A stretch of DNA of 17,430 nucleotides. It comes from Haplosporangium gracile (Eukaryota; Mortierellomycota; Mortierellomycetes; Mortierellales; Mortierellaceae). Below the pieces are notes generated by a model, which ran no database searches, was not told the DNA's origin, and saw only the letters and a program-made list of their open reading frames with translations. Each line of letters opens with the position of its first letter. The stretch's first letter is position 1. The stretch spans positions 1-17,430 of the forward strand of contig JAAAUF010000873.1 of NCBI GenBank assembly GCA_015499985.1. Direction: 5' to 3'. Positions 7,927 through 16,125 of the stretch are shown here, one piece after another. The position numbers and the translations under genes were made by a program.

Positions 7927-8041
7927 TATGTAGATAAGACCTACCTGATAGGAGTTCTTCCTTAAGACCCTTCGCAAGAATGATCGAGTGGAAAGTACGA
8001 GGGGCGCGGGATTCAGAATTACAGTGATTAGAAAAATTGAT

Positions 8042-8237
8042 TCAATGATCGTCACGGCCTAGAAAGATCCTAGCAATCGTCGACGCCTTTTATTTTCTGA
8101 TTTTGCGTTAACACTATGATAAGAGAAGGAAATGGTATAATACTCACGCGTTAGTAATACGTCGGTTGAGATGAGAATGAGAAAAGTTGATGAATGTCAA
8201 ACACTGTGATTCATTGAATCAATTTTTCTGATCACTG
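8042..8237 (-). other. Upstream part of the Bcs1-like relic
   Basis: On the minus strand a GTGAGT donor lies at about 8150-8145 and an ATAG acceptor-like site follows near 8117. TACTAAC (8162-8156) lies just before the donor, in the wrong place for that intron. This may be the old leader and a short first intron. No N-terminal Bcs1 domain is readable. Confidence 0.25.
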
Positions 8238-8244
8238 TATATAT
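8238..8244 (-). promoter_or_regulatory. Possible TATA box of the Bcs1-like relic
   Basis: ATATATA on the minus strand lies about 200 bases before the first recognised exon (8041). A CT-rich minus-strand stretch (CATCAACTTTTCTCATTCTC, about 8198-8170) follows it. This fits a core promoter, now in front of a broken gene. Confidence 0.35.
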
Positions 8245-8417
8245 CGTTTACTATACTGAAGGGAATTGCTTAAGGGCAAAAATCTGAAGGAGTGAGATGC
8301 AAAGCTTTAAACCGTCTCCATTACTTTGCTTTGACTTCAGACTTGGTACTTTATCGCCTTATGACCTGCCATTGCCAGTAGCATAGTTGGGCCACTAATG
8401 ATGTTCATATCCAACCA

Positions 8418-8632
8418 ATGCATGCTTACTCATGCCCCACTCACCCATGCTCAGTTCATGCCCCACTTACCCATGCCTAACCCATGCCTAATCCGTGCCC
8501 TTTTCACCCATGCCCAACTCATGCCCCGACTCGTGCCCAATGCGTGCCCAATGCGTGCCCGACTCATGTCCAATGCGTGGCTCGACTCATGCATAATGCG
8601 GCTCAATGCGTGCCTAATCATGCCCAGAGGCA
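8418..8632. repeat. Degenerate short tandem repeat (CATGCCCAA-like)
   Basis: About twenty imperfect copies of a 9-11 base unit. The first half favours CTCATGCCCCA/CCCATGCCTAA and the second half GCGTGCCCAAT. Frames through it give Met-Pro-Leu-Met or His-Ala-Leu-Gly type repeats, which are by-products of the unit. It ends 14 bases before a TATA box. Confidence 0.85.
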
Positions 8633-8645
8633 AAAATGCAAACCA

Positions 8646-8653
8646 TATAAATA
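8646..8653 (+). promoter_or_regulatory. TATA box of the gene candidate at 8751
   Basis: TATAAATA, then a CT-rich initiator (CTTCTCTCTTTCTCTCTTCT, 8668-8687) and a C/A-rich leader ending CAGCACAATG at 8753. Layout and spacing (about 105 bases to ATG) match the expressed-looking genes in this window. Confidence 0.6.
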
Positions 8654-8750
8654 AAAAGAAGCGGAACCTTCTCTCTTTCTCTCTTCTCCTGATTCATCCT
8701 CAATTACCCATCTTTCTACAGCACATTCTCCGTCCCACTACAGCAGCACA

Positions 8751-9546
8751 ATGAACAAAACCGGACTCGTTACTACTGTAGGGTCTGACATTGAAGTGAC
8801 TTTCTTGCCGCCCTATTGCTGCGTCTGTGGGTCAAATGTTCATCAAAACGAAACCTGGAACGACATATTCTTGGTGTTAGCGGTGTCGCTCGATACCCAT
8901 GCTCAAATATCGAGAGAATTTTGAGAATTGAGCTGAAAACAGCAGACATATTTAAAACCGACCACTTTTCTGCCAGAATTATTCCTGCTCCGGCTACGGT
9001 ACATTATGATATCTAGCAAGAGCCTTGAGTTATACCCTGCAAATGATGGTAAACAGTATATAGATATCTAACCTTGTCTCGCTGCTTTTCATTTGCATTC
9101 TAGTCTCCCGATCTCATTGTCGCACCTTCTTCAGCTCCCTCAACTTCCGTAGCTCCTCCTACTTTGTCTACTCCCCCTGCTTCCTCTGCTTACTCTGCTT
9201 CCCCTATACCCTGCAGCGCCAGTACGCAGGATCAATATCAGTCCACCATGTCGAGCTTGCAAAGCTTGGTTACGCAAGACCAGTTTCAATCTCTTGTGTC
9301 TATGATAAGTCGTTTGGAGAATGCGATTGTTGGGCTGCAGTACGAGGTATCGAGATATCGAAGGTCAGAGAGAATAACTGAGATTCACGAATGGCGGCGC
9401 ACTCTATACTCACCCAATCCTGTGACCCCTTCTCGCCCCAAAGAAGATCCCACCGCTCATCTAGCAACAGCGCTACTGCTAGTCAGGTTAGTCATCTCAG
9501 TCTTGCTGGCGTAACGACTAGCACGCCAAGGCAGCCTTTAGAATAG
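8751..9546 (+). CDS. Gene candidate, multi-exon, Ser/Pro-rich with short coiled coil
   Basis: A good core promoter precedes ATG 8751, which opens a 57-codon frame (8751-8924) containing PPYCCVCGS, a Cys cluster. The best coding part is further on. After an intron-like stretch with donor G|GTAAAC at 9049 and acceptor CATTCTAG at 9103, a frame from 9104 reads Ser/Pro/Ala-rich sequence to about residue 45. A probable coiled coil follows, with heptad-like LQSLVTQDQFQSLVSMISRL and then ENAIVGLQYEV. That frame ends at 9514; the alternative frame through the same DNA (MAAHSIL.., ending TAG 9546) is Ser/Thr-rich and equally plausible, so a small intron or frameshift near 9345-9400 is possible. How the first frame joins the second exon is unresolved. 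No family is recognised; the exon structure is my inference. Confidence 0.35.
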
Positions 9547-9708
9547 CTCGGACATTTGGAATTATCAATTCACACTACGTTTACAAAAACCAAACGCACC
9601 ATGCTTCTCCACTCATCCTTCTTTACCTTTTCCCCCTTGGCTTGCTTGCAATCAAACTCGTATTAAATCCAACAATAAACAAATAGCACAATGAAAAGTA
9701 TGTGTGTA
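9547..9708. other. Short spacer before the inverted repeats
   Basis: Pyrimidine-rich DNA with CAATAAAC near 9671 that could be a poly(A) signal for the candidate gene at 8751. Confidence 0.3.
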
Positions 9709-9953
9709 GTCTTGTGTGTCGATGGGAAGAAAGAGTTTGATGTTTATTTCACACCACCAAGGGGCTAATATGCCAGCCGAGTGGTGACATCCGCACTTTG
9801 TATGCTTTTTTCATTGAATAAAAAAGGTGTTGCGGTACGGATTTATTCGATGAAGAAGCACACAAAGTGCAGACGTCACCACTCGGCAGGCATATTAGCC
9901 CCTTGGTGGTGTGAAATAAACATCAGACTCTTTCTCCCATTGACACACAAGAC
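9709..9953. repeat. Large inverted repeat (fold-back), arms of about 112-114 bases
   Basis: Arm 1 (9709-9822) is the reverse complement of arm 2 (9842-9953), with about ten mismatches or small gaps by eye. Shared blocks include TTTATTTCACACCACCAAGG, GGGGCTAATATGCC and GCCGAGTGGTGAC. Only 19 bases (9823-9841) separate the arms, so a transcript would form a long hairpin. No protein-coding content is recognised. Confidence 0.92.
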
Positions 9954-9977
9954 CACGCCCAGACTTTTCGCTTTTTT

Positions 9978-10094
9978 CAATGGGAAGAAAGAATTTCACC
10001 CTAATATGCCTGCCGAGTGGTGGCGTCTGCACTTTGTGTGCTTCTTCATCGAATAAAAAAGGGGATAAATTAAAAATAAACCCATACCGCAACA
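9978..10094. repeat. Third copy of the inverted-repeat unit
   Basis: This copy has arm 1 orientation: CAATGGGAAGAAAGAATTTC, then AATATGCCTGCCGAGTGGTG and TGCACTTTGTGTGCTTCTTC. It lacks about 20-30 bases present in the other arms (the CACCACCAAGGGGCT part). It carries an extra AT-rich block before AATAAACCCATACCGCAAC (10076-10094), the inverted counterpart of GTTGCGGTACGGATTTATT at 9828-9846. The unit thus extends past the 9842 arm boundary to about 9828. Confidence 0.88.
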
Positions 10095-10810
10095 ACAATA
10101 TTCATGAGAGGCAGGACAGTAGCTGTTATTGTTTCGTAAAAAATAAGAAAGATACTACAAGTACTTGCTGAACTATGGGATGAGGTATGGGATGAGGAAA
10201 GATATCTGTCCATTGGGCTGGATGGTCAAAGTTTTCCGAATCAGTCAAGCGACGAACTCTGAGTACAAAGACAGGGATAAAATAAATGTTGAGAGGGATC
10301 CGGGGGTTGATTGCAAAGGAGAGGAATAAGCATTCCAAAAAAAAGCCGCAATCGCGAATTGATGGGTCATTTATATGGACTACTTTAGAGCTGGTTGACC
10401 ACAGACGTGATGTCCAAGAGGGAGTGCCTCGCGAACGAATGCCAGTGCCGGGTTCCTGGCATATAGGAAAAAGTGAGCGAGGAAGAAGTGAGAGAGGGAG
10501 AAAGTGAGCGAGCATGACACGCTGTTAACGCTGATACGCGTGTAAACTGCGAGGATATTAGGTAGGCCAGTCATCACAAAACTGAGTAGTCGCTCTTATA
10601 ATTTTCAATCCAGTAGAATAGTCCTTTCCAATGAAATGTGGACTATTTCGCAAAAAAGGAGTGCAGTAACTTGAATACTTCGTCTGTATCCAAGTATCTG
10701 TCGCGTCCTACGACCGACTTAGGCCTCCCTGGAAACAGATGCATGATCGGTCGACTCTTGCCAAGGCCAATTACGCAAGTAAAAGGTCTTTTACACAGCC
10801 ACACTAGCAC
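10095..10810. other. Region with no convincing gene
   Basis: A perfect 12-base duplication (TATGGGATGAGG, 10174-10185 and 10186-10197) lies here. The minus strand is open for 129 codons (10515 to 10126) and the + strand for 73 codons (10286-10507), but neither product resembles a known family and their ends run into GA-rich repeats (10473-10513). The region could hold decayed coding DNA. Confidence 0.4.
10174..10197. repeat. 12-bp perfect tandem duplication
   Basis: Two exact adjacent copies of TATGGGATGAGG. Confidence 0.9.
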
Positions 10811-10813
10811 ACA

Positions 10814-10820
10814 TATATAG
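10814..10820 (+). promoter_or_regulatory. TATA box before the open frame at 10903
   Basis: TATATAG lies 89 bases before ATG 10903. A C/A-rich leader (CCTCGCACACCACCTCCTAA, about 10880-10899) follows, as at the other gene starts here. Confidence 0.45.
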
Positions 10821-10902
10821 CCCATAACCCTAGATACCTTTGATCCTTACCTAGTAACTTGAATATTACTTCTTCTGTACCTCGCACACCACCTCCTAAC
10901 CC

Positions 10903-11067
10903 ATGTCCCTCCCTTCCAACCACATCACCTTGTATCCTGACCCTGCCTTGAGAAAGGGCATCCCCGCTCCTGTCCCAGTTTACAATCTCGACAGTATCAT
11001 TCCATCTCCTTTTCCGCTCTTATTTGCTCTGGGTAACAGGCCTTCCTGTACCATTAGAAAATTCTAA
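10903..11067 (+). CDS. Unassigned 54-residue open frame, probably a first exon or relic
   Basis: ATG 10903, preceded by CTAACCC and downstream of a TATA box, opens a frame with protein-like content: ITLYPDPALRKGIPAPVPVY, then NLDSIIPSPFP. It ends at TAA 11065-11067. In the next frame the DNA stays open and protein-like (PLENSKSLVRVFAASVDGLR) from about 11024 to 11242, so a frameshift near 11025-11050 or a small intron starting at GGTAACAG (about 11031) probably truncates it. It converges tail to tail with the minus-strand relic that ends at 11194. No family is recognised. Confidence 0.3.
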   Translation: MSLPSNHITLYPDPALRKGIPAPVPVYNLDSIIPSPFPLLFALGNRPSCTIRKF

Positions 11068-11193
11068 GTCCTTGGTGAGAGTTTTTGCCGCATCTGTTGA
11101 CGGCCTCCGCATCTTCGCCAGGCCCACGTTTTCTTTGAATTTGTTTACTCATGAAGTCTGCGCCATCCTTTTGCTTCATTCATACCCGGCCCA

Positions 11194-13281
11194 TTACATA
11201 TCAAACAGAGCTATCTTATTCACATATTTACGGCCCATATGAATCTTCGTCAGTTTGAGGAAGAGGGGGCGGGGCCAAAGAAGTCGCTCCTTCATTGAAA
11301 ACACACAGGCACTAGATGTATCCACAGCCAAGAACAATTGCTTCTCCGCCGGATCCATCTTGGGCAACAGCTCAAACCTATCATGTCCCGCAGAGGCATA
11401 ATACTCTACCACAGTCATATTGCCTAGGTCGATCATAAACCCGCGGCTGTTGCGATAGAACGGCCGCTCCTCCGAATCGACCGTCACCATATGAGAGTCG
11501 CCTCGGATAAATAGTCCCTCGCTCACAAACTCTCCGTATCCAACATCCGGGAACTGATATCACCCTACCATATCCCACGTAGCCGTCTCATAGATCGCAA
11601 GCCGTCAGTATTCCGGAACCGCGACCAGCCCGACCATCCCGCGTCACGTTTGCAAGATGTCGTAGAGCCCAAAATTCGGAGATGTCAAATCGGGTACTCG
11701 ACGCTACTGCCTCGCCTGTCTCGATGTTCCATGTCGTCACCTTGGTCCCGTCGACATCGACCAGCAACATGTATTCACGCGCAATTACTTGAACAGTGCT
11801 GCAAATACGTTTCGCCGGAAGCTGGGACTGGTCCTTGTGGGGTCGATGACGATCGTCCGGACATGACTCCCCTCGCCAAAGACATTGTACACATCGATCG
11901 TCACACCGTTACACGCAACCAGGATCTCGTCCCTGATGTCCGGATTTATTGTTGCGACAATGTGAAATTCTGAGCGACAATGTGAAATTCTGAGCGACAA
12001 AGTTGACGAGCCCAGGACAGGTCTCTTCGACATTCATCCGCCTCAACCCTAATCCCGGTGTCGCTCCTGACGGTGTCTCGCCTATTCCGATGAAGTCGGG
12101 GCTGAACCTGTAGAATGCAGTCCAACTCTCTCTGTTCTTCTTGCCTCCTCCAACTTTCTCTTCTTCTTTCTCTCCCCCGCTCCTCATTCTTCGACTACTG
12201 TCTCTCCTCCTTCATCATTTTCTTCTTCAGCTGCTATCTCGCCTCCCTCTCTTCCTCCTTCTCCTTCAGTTGTCTCCTCTACTTCCACTCTTACCTACTG
12301 ACTTTCTTCGCCTTTATCCTGAACAGGAACATTTTCATCCACAATCGCAAGCTGCGTTCCCTCATACGACAAAACAAGGTCGATCGACTTGGAATTTGGC
12401 ACATCAGCAAGGTACATCCACGCCACAACTCTGAGACGAAGCGCCTTCTCGTTGTCCTGTTACTCCAGAGTCAAAGTGCCGAATTGGTGAACACATCGTG
12501 GATCGGAGACCGGAAGATATCTGATCTGCCAGAGTTGAATAATTAACCCTAGTTTGGTTGGCATACCGACCAATACATATGCTCCTTGCTTGAAGGAGAC
12601 GTGTGACTTCACTAACTTTGTTCCCAATCCGCGATTGTCGATTTCTGGATGTCCTGTGTTATCGACTGCAAGTAAATGCAAGTGTGGTAGACGCTCGCTA
12701 CACAAAGAATCTATTCATCAAAACGGGATATGAAAATTATTTACATACTGAAATACATAAGGAAAGTACAACACAATACCAAAAAAAATCCTGCTGGATC
12801 ATATACCGTGTTAGTAGAATGCGCGTGTCGATGTGTTCTCAACCCAGTGTATTTTAATAGATTCATACTCTCGGGGAGGTTCGTCCCAGGTGTTGACTTC
12901 AATCGCCACATAGCACTCGTTCTCAGACTCCAGTAATCGCTCCTTCAATTTCCACTTCATGATTTCATGGTCGCCGTAATAGTCTGAATAATGTGTGGTG
13001 CTGTCGTTGGTCATTGAGTATATTTGTTCCAGCTCCATTGGAGTTATAACCTATACCACGTCAAACATATAAATATGTAGTAAGTAACCGATTACACTTC
13101 TGTTTTTTGTAAATATTGTGATGTGATAACAATGTTCACGCTTACTTCGCAGGTGAAGAGCACTTTCTCGTTTGACGGTTTGGTCAACGGAGACAACAAT
13201 CGCCTCTATATTGGCAAGCTGCAGATTGTTGACTTTAACGTCCAATACAATGTCGCGGTATGCGCGACCATTTTTCGGCAC
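11194..13281 (-). pseudogene. Decayed multi-exon gene, beta-propeller (WD40-like) type
   Basis: Minus-strand pieces in several frames form one broken gene. From the 5' side: a piece at about 13281-13146 (YRDIVLDVKVNNLQLANIEA, then a shift to PLTKPSNEKVLFTCE); an intron 13145-13051 (GTAAGC...TATAG) joining in phase to VITPMELEQIYSM and a hydrophilic exon down to 12811; an acceptor TTGCAG at 12666 and an exon with ALRLRVVAWMYLADV and LVLSYEGTQLAIVDE; a Glu-rich linker (about 12290-12150); then FYRFSPDFIG, INPDIRDEILVACNGVTIDV and VDVDGTKVTTWNIETGEAV, which look like propeller blades. A frame change leads to LAIYETATWDMVG and DLGNMTVVEYYAS. Premature stops are TAA 12462-12460, TAG 12297-12295, TGA 11607-11605 and TGA 11562-11560, with frameshifts near 13200, 12000 and 11640. 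The WD40-like label rests on blade-like W-D/W-N-I-E-T-G strands, not on a search. Confidence 0.55.
11955..11994. repeat. 20-bp perfect tandem duplication inside the propeller relic
   Basis: GCGACAATGTGAAATTCTGA occurs twice without a gap and is followed by GCGACAA, the start of a third copy. Twenty is not a multiple of three, so the duplication changes the reading frame of the minus-strand relic at this point. Confidence 0.95.
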
Positions 13282-13600
13282 TGGGATGTTCTACTATCAA
13301 AAAGAGTGATCGCGTCGAAACGAGAGGGGTATTAGTTGGTGTTATTGTCCTCCTCTTTCTGGTTCTCCTTCGTCCTCTACTCCTTACTTTAGTGTACTTG
13401 GTGCCTGAGATGAGGGTCATAGGTGGGGCGGCATTAAAGAGATGTTTAAAAAGTCGAATGAGTATGACGGGATTTCGGGCTCGTGTGGGCAAATACATTC
13501 AATTGAAGAATGACCCTCTACATCAACAACGTACCTCCAGACGGCAAAGTAGGTTTCCTTAGTTGGAGTCTTAGAGCTTCTTTCAAGTTCTATGAGAAAA
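13282..13600 (-). other. Possible upstream exons of the propeller relic
   Basis: On the minus strand, KTPTKETYFAVWR leads into a GTACGT donor at 13534. Further on there are acceptor-like CATCTCAG, a donor-like GTAAGG and a GATAGTAG acceptor just before the 13281 piece. The + strand is also open and protein-like here (for example NVPPDGKVGFLSWSLRASF at about 13528-13580), so the strand is not settled. Confidence 0.25.
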
Positions 13601-14300
13601 GCGAGAGAGATTGGCGAGTAAGGTCGAGATCAAAGAAGGAATTTGTTGTAATTGCCGAAGGAGGGAGAAGGGAGAGCCGACGACGAGGGAGGTGCGATGT
13701 GAGGGAGGAAGGGACGACTTGCGAGTAGGGGATGTGGCGGATGAGGAGTATGACATGGGTGATGATGTTAAGACAGGAATGAAAAGGGTGATGCAGAAAG
13801 AGGAATGAACGAGGCGAAGGCAAGAAGTGAAGAAAAAACAAAGGAAGGAGACTGTGATAGTGATGAGGAGTGAGTGTGGATTTCTTTTTTATTATTGTTC
13901 TTCCCTGCGGCCAAATGGTCATAAAAAGTACACAGGGAGCGAGAAGGGCGAAAGAGAGAGGCAGTCGAATCATTCAGTATCATTAGCCACAGCTACATAC
14001 ACCATCAGTCTCAACGGTGGATAGATGGGATTGATACAAGGCCGGAGAAACAAGGTGATCAATAACAACAGAAGCCATCGGTTATGACTGACAACCGTTT
14101 GTTACTTTTGTGCTATCAAATGCCGTGCGTGTCCGCTCTTCATTTTCTTCTTTTCTTCTTTTCTTTTTTTCCAAACGACTCCTGTGCATGTGGCTGATGA
14201 TTACTATTTGAAAGAGGGAAAGGGAAGGGTCTGACCACGCTGCTCTCTAAAATAGCTCTTGCTGGACCTAACTCTTGCCTGGCGAATCCAACGCTACATT
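13601..14300. other. Purine-rich spacer, upstream region of the zinc-finger gene
   Basis: The + strand is GA-rich at 13600-13880, then mixed, with a CT-rich patch at 14140-14172. Open frames are compositional. No gene is seen. Confidence 0.55.
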
Positions 14301-14303
14301 CTG

Positions 14304-14353
14304 ATTGGTCAAAATGCTTGCGTCTTGGCTCTTCTTTGCCAGGGCAAGCCAAT
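14304..14353 (+). promoter_or_regulatory. Pair of CCAAT-box motifs upstream of the zinc-finger gene
   Basis: ATTGG at 14304-14308 (CCAAT on the other strand, in CTGATTGGTC) and CCAAT at 14349-14353 (in AAGCCAATTC) lie 400-460 bases before the ATG. CTGATTGGTC fits the consensus of the CCAAT-binding Hap/NF-Y complex well. Use by this gene is inferred. Confidence 0.35.
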
Positions 14354-14439
14354 TCCGCCTTATGGCTAGTTGTATGTGCTGCCTTGCTGTGCCATCGTAT
14401 CGTTCTTGGTGGATGATACCATGGCCCACCCTTTATTTT

Positions 14440-14759
14440 ACAATTGCACGCCACCCCTGCTCAGCTTTGCCAGGCCTTTTGCAATTGAGACTTTCTTCTT
14501 CCCTTGTTTTATCTGACATCTTTTTTCTTCTCCCTCGTTCTTCTTCTTCTTTCTTCTCTTTCTTCTTCCATAACAACCACTTATACCCTTCCCTAACCAT
14601 TGACTATCCACTTTCTTGTTATTAAACAACCGCCATCCCTGTCCTTCTTTTTTTCTTATTCACCTCACCCTCACTAACAACACTACCACTCCTACTAATA
14701 TTTTCTTCCCCTCTACTCTTGTTTACACTGTCACCCCTACCAACTTCATCCGCAACACA
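14440..14759 (+). promoter_or_regulatory. Pyrimidine-rich promoter/leader of the zinc-finger gene
   Basis: A long CT-rich stretch (14480-14570, 14635-14730) leads to CCGCAACACAATGGC. No TATA box is obvious. An in-frame ATG at 14616 would add 48 residues, but these are translated leader-like sequence (Thr/Pro/Phe-rich) and that ATG has a poor context, so 14760 is preferred. Confidence 0.5.
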
Positions 14760-16010
14760 ATGGCATTCAACTTTGGACTTGACGCGCTTCCCCGCGGCCG
14801 AAGCCAATTCACCTTCTCCTTCCCTCGTCAGTCGACCCCCGACCGACATGACGACCTCATGATGGACTCGTTGTTCGACTTTACCCAGACCACGGCTGCT
14901 GCTGCATTGTCCGCCGCCTCACTCGAACAGCTGCTCAACATTCCTGTCCCATTCATCGACATGACCTCTGAGGCCACCCAGAACCTCATCCTCAACAACC
15001 ATAATAACAACACCACCACTACCCCTGAGCCAGCTGTTGTCTTCAACAGCTACCACGCCATCCGTCACCACCACCGTCACAACGTCCTCTATACCACCTT
15101 TGACGAACTGATCGACAACAACAACAGTAACAACAACCGCACCAATAGAAACAACAACGACAGCAACAAAAAGTTCGACACCCGTCAAGAGTACTACTAC
15201 CCTGGCCTGGAGCCCTCCTCCCCCTACGAACAGCAGCTCGAAAATCCCGACGACGATCTTGCCCTCTTTGACGGTGGCATCCAGTTGTTGGACTTTGGAG
15301 TGGAGAACGATGTCCCCTTTGACGTCGAGGAGTATCAGAAGCTGTCCATGTTTGTTGCTGCCCCCACGAACCCCAAGCCTGAGTATACCGCCATCCCCTC
15401 AGAAGTGCCCCTCTTCCCTGGCTCTAAACAAGGCGAGCCTGTCGAGAGTGCAGTAGTGGGCATGGACGTTGATGCGTCAAGCGACGACGACGGTGATGAC
15501 GAGTGTGACGGTGAGAGCGGCTGCGACAGTGATAGCGACAACGAGACTGAGGCCGTTGCCGTCCCTGCTCCAGTCGCTGCTCGCACCATCTTTACCTCTA
15601 TTAAGCTCCCTCCTACTCCTACTCCCTCCCATTCCCATCCTTCTTCCTCCTCCTCCTCATCACCGCTGCCCCCATCTGCCGCCTTCCAACCCCCCAAACT
15701 CCCCCGCTCCCGCGCTAAAAAGGGTGAGAAGCGCGTCCACGCCTGTCCAGAATGCCTGCGCGAATTCACCCGCGCCTGCAACCTCCAGTCCCACATCCTG
15801 ACCCACTCCAACCTCAAACCCCATGCCTGCTCTGAGTGTGACAAGACCTTTGCTCGTGTCTATGACATGCAACGCCATAAAAGGATCCACAGCAATAAGC
15901 TTGAGGATAAGCCCTATGACTGCCCTGATTGCTCCACGCGGTTCAAGCGAACTGAACCTAGGAACAGACATCGTCAGTTTGTTCATGGTTGGGCTGGCAA
16001 GCAGGAGTAG
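14760..16010 (+). CDS. C2H2 zinc-finger transcription factor, three fingers, Crz1-like
   Basis: An intact, intronless 416-residue protein. Three C-terminal C2H2 fingers lie at about residues 329-349 (CPEC...HILTH), 357-377 (CSEC...HKRIH) and 388-409 (CPDC...HRQFVH, with a four-residue His spacing). The first two are joined by a shortened TGEKP-like linker (SNLKP). The pattern FTR-x-x-NL-x-SH then FAR-x-x-D-x-x-RH resembles calcineurin-responsive Crz1-type fungal factors. A basic stretch (RSRAKKGEKR, about 317-327) just before the fingers is a likely nuclear signal. The N-terminal part is disordered: Asn/Thr-rich tracts (about 80-90 and 117-139), Asp/Glu/Ser-rich acid segment (about 235-265, a candidate activation region), Pro/Ser-rich linker (about 285-310). 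No clear PxIxIT-type calcineurin docking motif was recognised, so the Crz1 link rests only on the fingers. It is predicted to bind DNA in the nucleus. Poly(A) signal at 16120. Confidence 0.92.
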   Translation: MAFNFGLDALPRGRSQFTFSFPRQSTPDRHDDLMMDSLFDFTQTTAAAALSAASLEQLLNIPVPFIDMTSEATQNLILNNHNNNTTTTPEPAVVFNSYHAIRHHHRHNVLYTTFDELIDNNNSNNNRTNRNNNDSNKKFDTRQEYYYPGLEPSSPYEQQLENPDDDLALFDGGIQLLDFGVENDVPFDVEEYQKLSMFVAAPTNPKPEYTAIPSEVPLFPGSKQGEPVESAVVGMDVDASSDDDGDDECDGESGCDSDSDNETEAVAVPAPVAARTIFTSIKLPPTPTPSHSHPSSSSSSSPLPPSAAFQPPKLPRSRAKKGEKRVHACPECLREFTRACNLQSHILTHSNLKPHACSECDKTFARVYDMQRHKRIHSNKLEDKPYDCPDCSTRFKRTEPRNRHRQFVHGWAGKQE

Positions 16011-16119
16011 TACTTTATTTGTTTCATATAGTCATAGGTTTATAGAAGCGGTCAAGTCCGCTTTGTCTTTGTACAGTATCTTTTTCCTCATGTTATTTAT
16101 ACCCCTCTCTCAAACGTAA

Positions 16120-16125
16120 AATAAA
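16120..16125 (+). terminator. Poly(A) signal of the zinc-finger gene
   Basis: AATAAA about 110 bases after the stop codon at 16010, in an A-rich patch. Confidence 0.55.

Larger units (their letters stand above)
6800..8041 (-). pseudogene. Bcs1-like AAA ATPase, 5' part and ATPase core, broken
   Basis: Minus-strand pieces in the right order make the ATPase core of a Bcs1-type AAA protein. Exon 8041-7945 has the pre-AAA motif SRAPRTFHSIILAKGLKEEL. An intron at 7944-7807 (GTAGGT...ACGCAG, 138 bases) joins in phase to exon 7806-7648 with [18 protein letters not shown], followed by Walker A G-P-L-E-I-G-K-T (the usual GPPG-S/T-GKT is altered but GxxxxGKT is kept). An extra T near 7672-7674 shifts the frame inside ALAGHF; past it the expected MNVCIVT strand continues to a GTATGT donor at 7647. 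The next recognised piece begins at 7020 after GGTAG with NQLLNSA. It carries Walker B (TLLMEDVDAA) and sensor 1 (VVFMTTNH) and dissolves after about 6800. The N-terminal Bcs1 domain, the segment between the Walker A and Walker B exons, and the C-terminal lid are missing. Frameshift plus losses make a functional product unlikely. Confidence 0.75.

Noticed and set aside
8418..8632. Possible CRISPR array
   Set aside because: Units are only 9-11 bases, degenerate, and have no spacers; the context is eukaryotic.
10126..10515. 129-codon minus-strand open frame
   Set aside because: No recognisable motif, no promoter or splice context, and one end runs into GA-rich repeat.
12115..12546. 143-codon + strand open frame
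   Set aside because: It is Ser/Leu/Phe-rich because it is the complement of the Glu-rich linker and coding of the minus-strand propeller relic.
13123..13335. + strand open frame with protein-like sequence (FDGLVNGDNNRLYIGKLQ)
   Set aside because: Both strands look codon-like here; the minus strand is preferred because it joins in phase across a clean intron (13145-13051). Not fully excluded.
14616..14759. Longer N-terminus for the zinc-finger protein from ATG 14616
   Set aside because: The extra 48 residues look like translated CT-rich leader, and ATG 14760 has a much better context (CACAATGGC).
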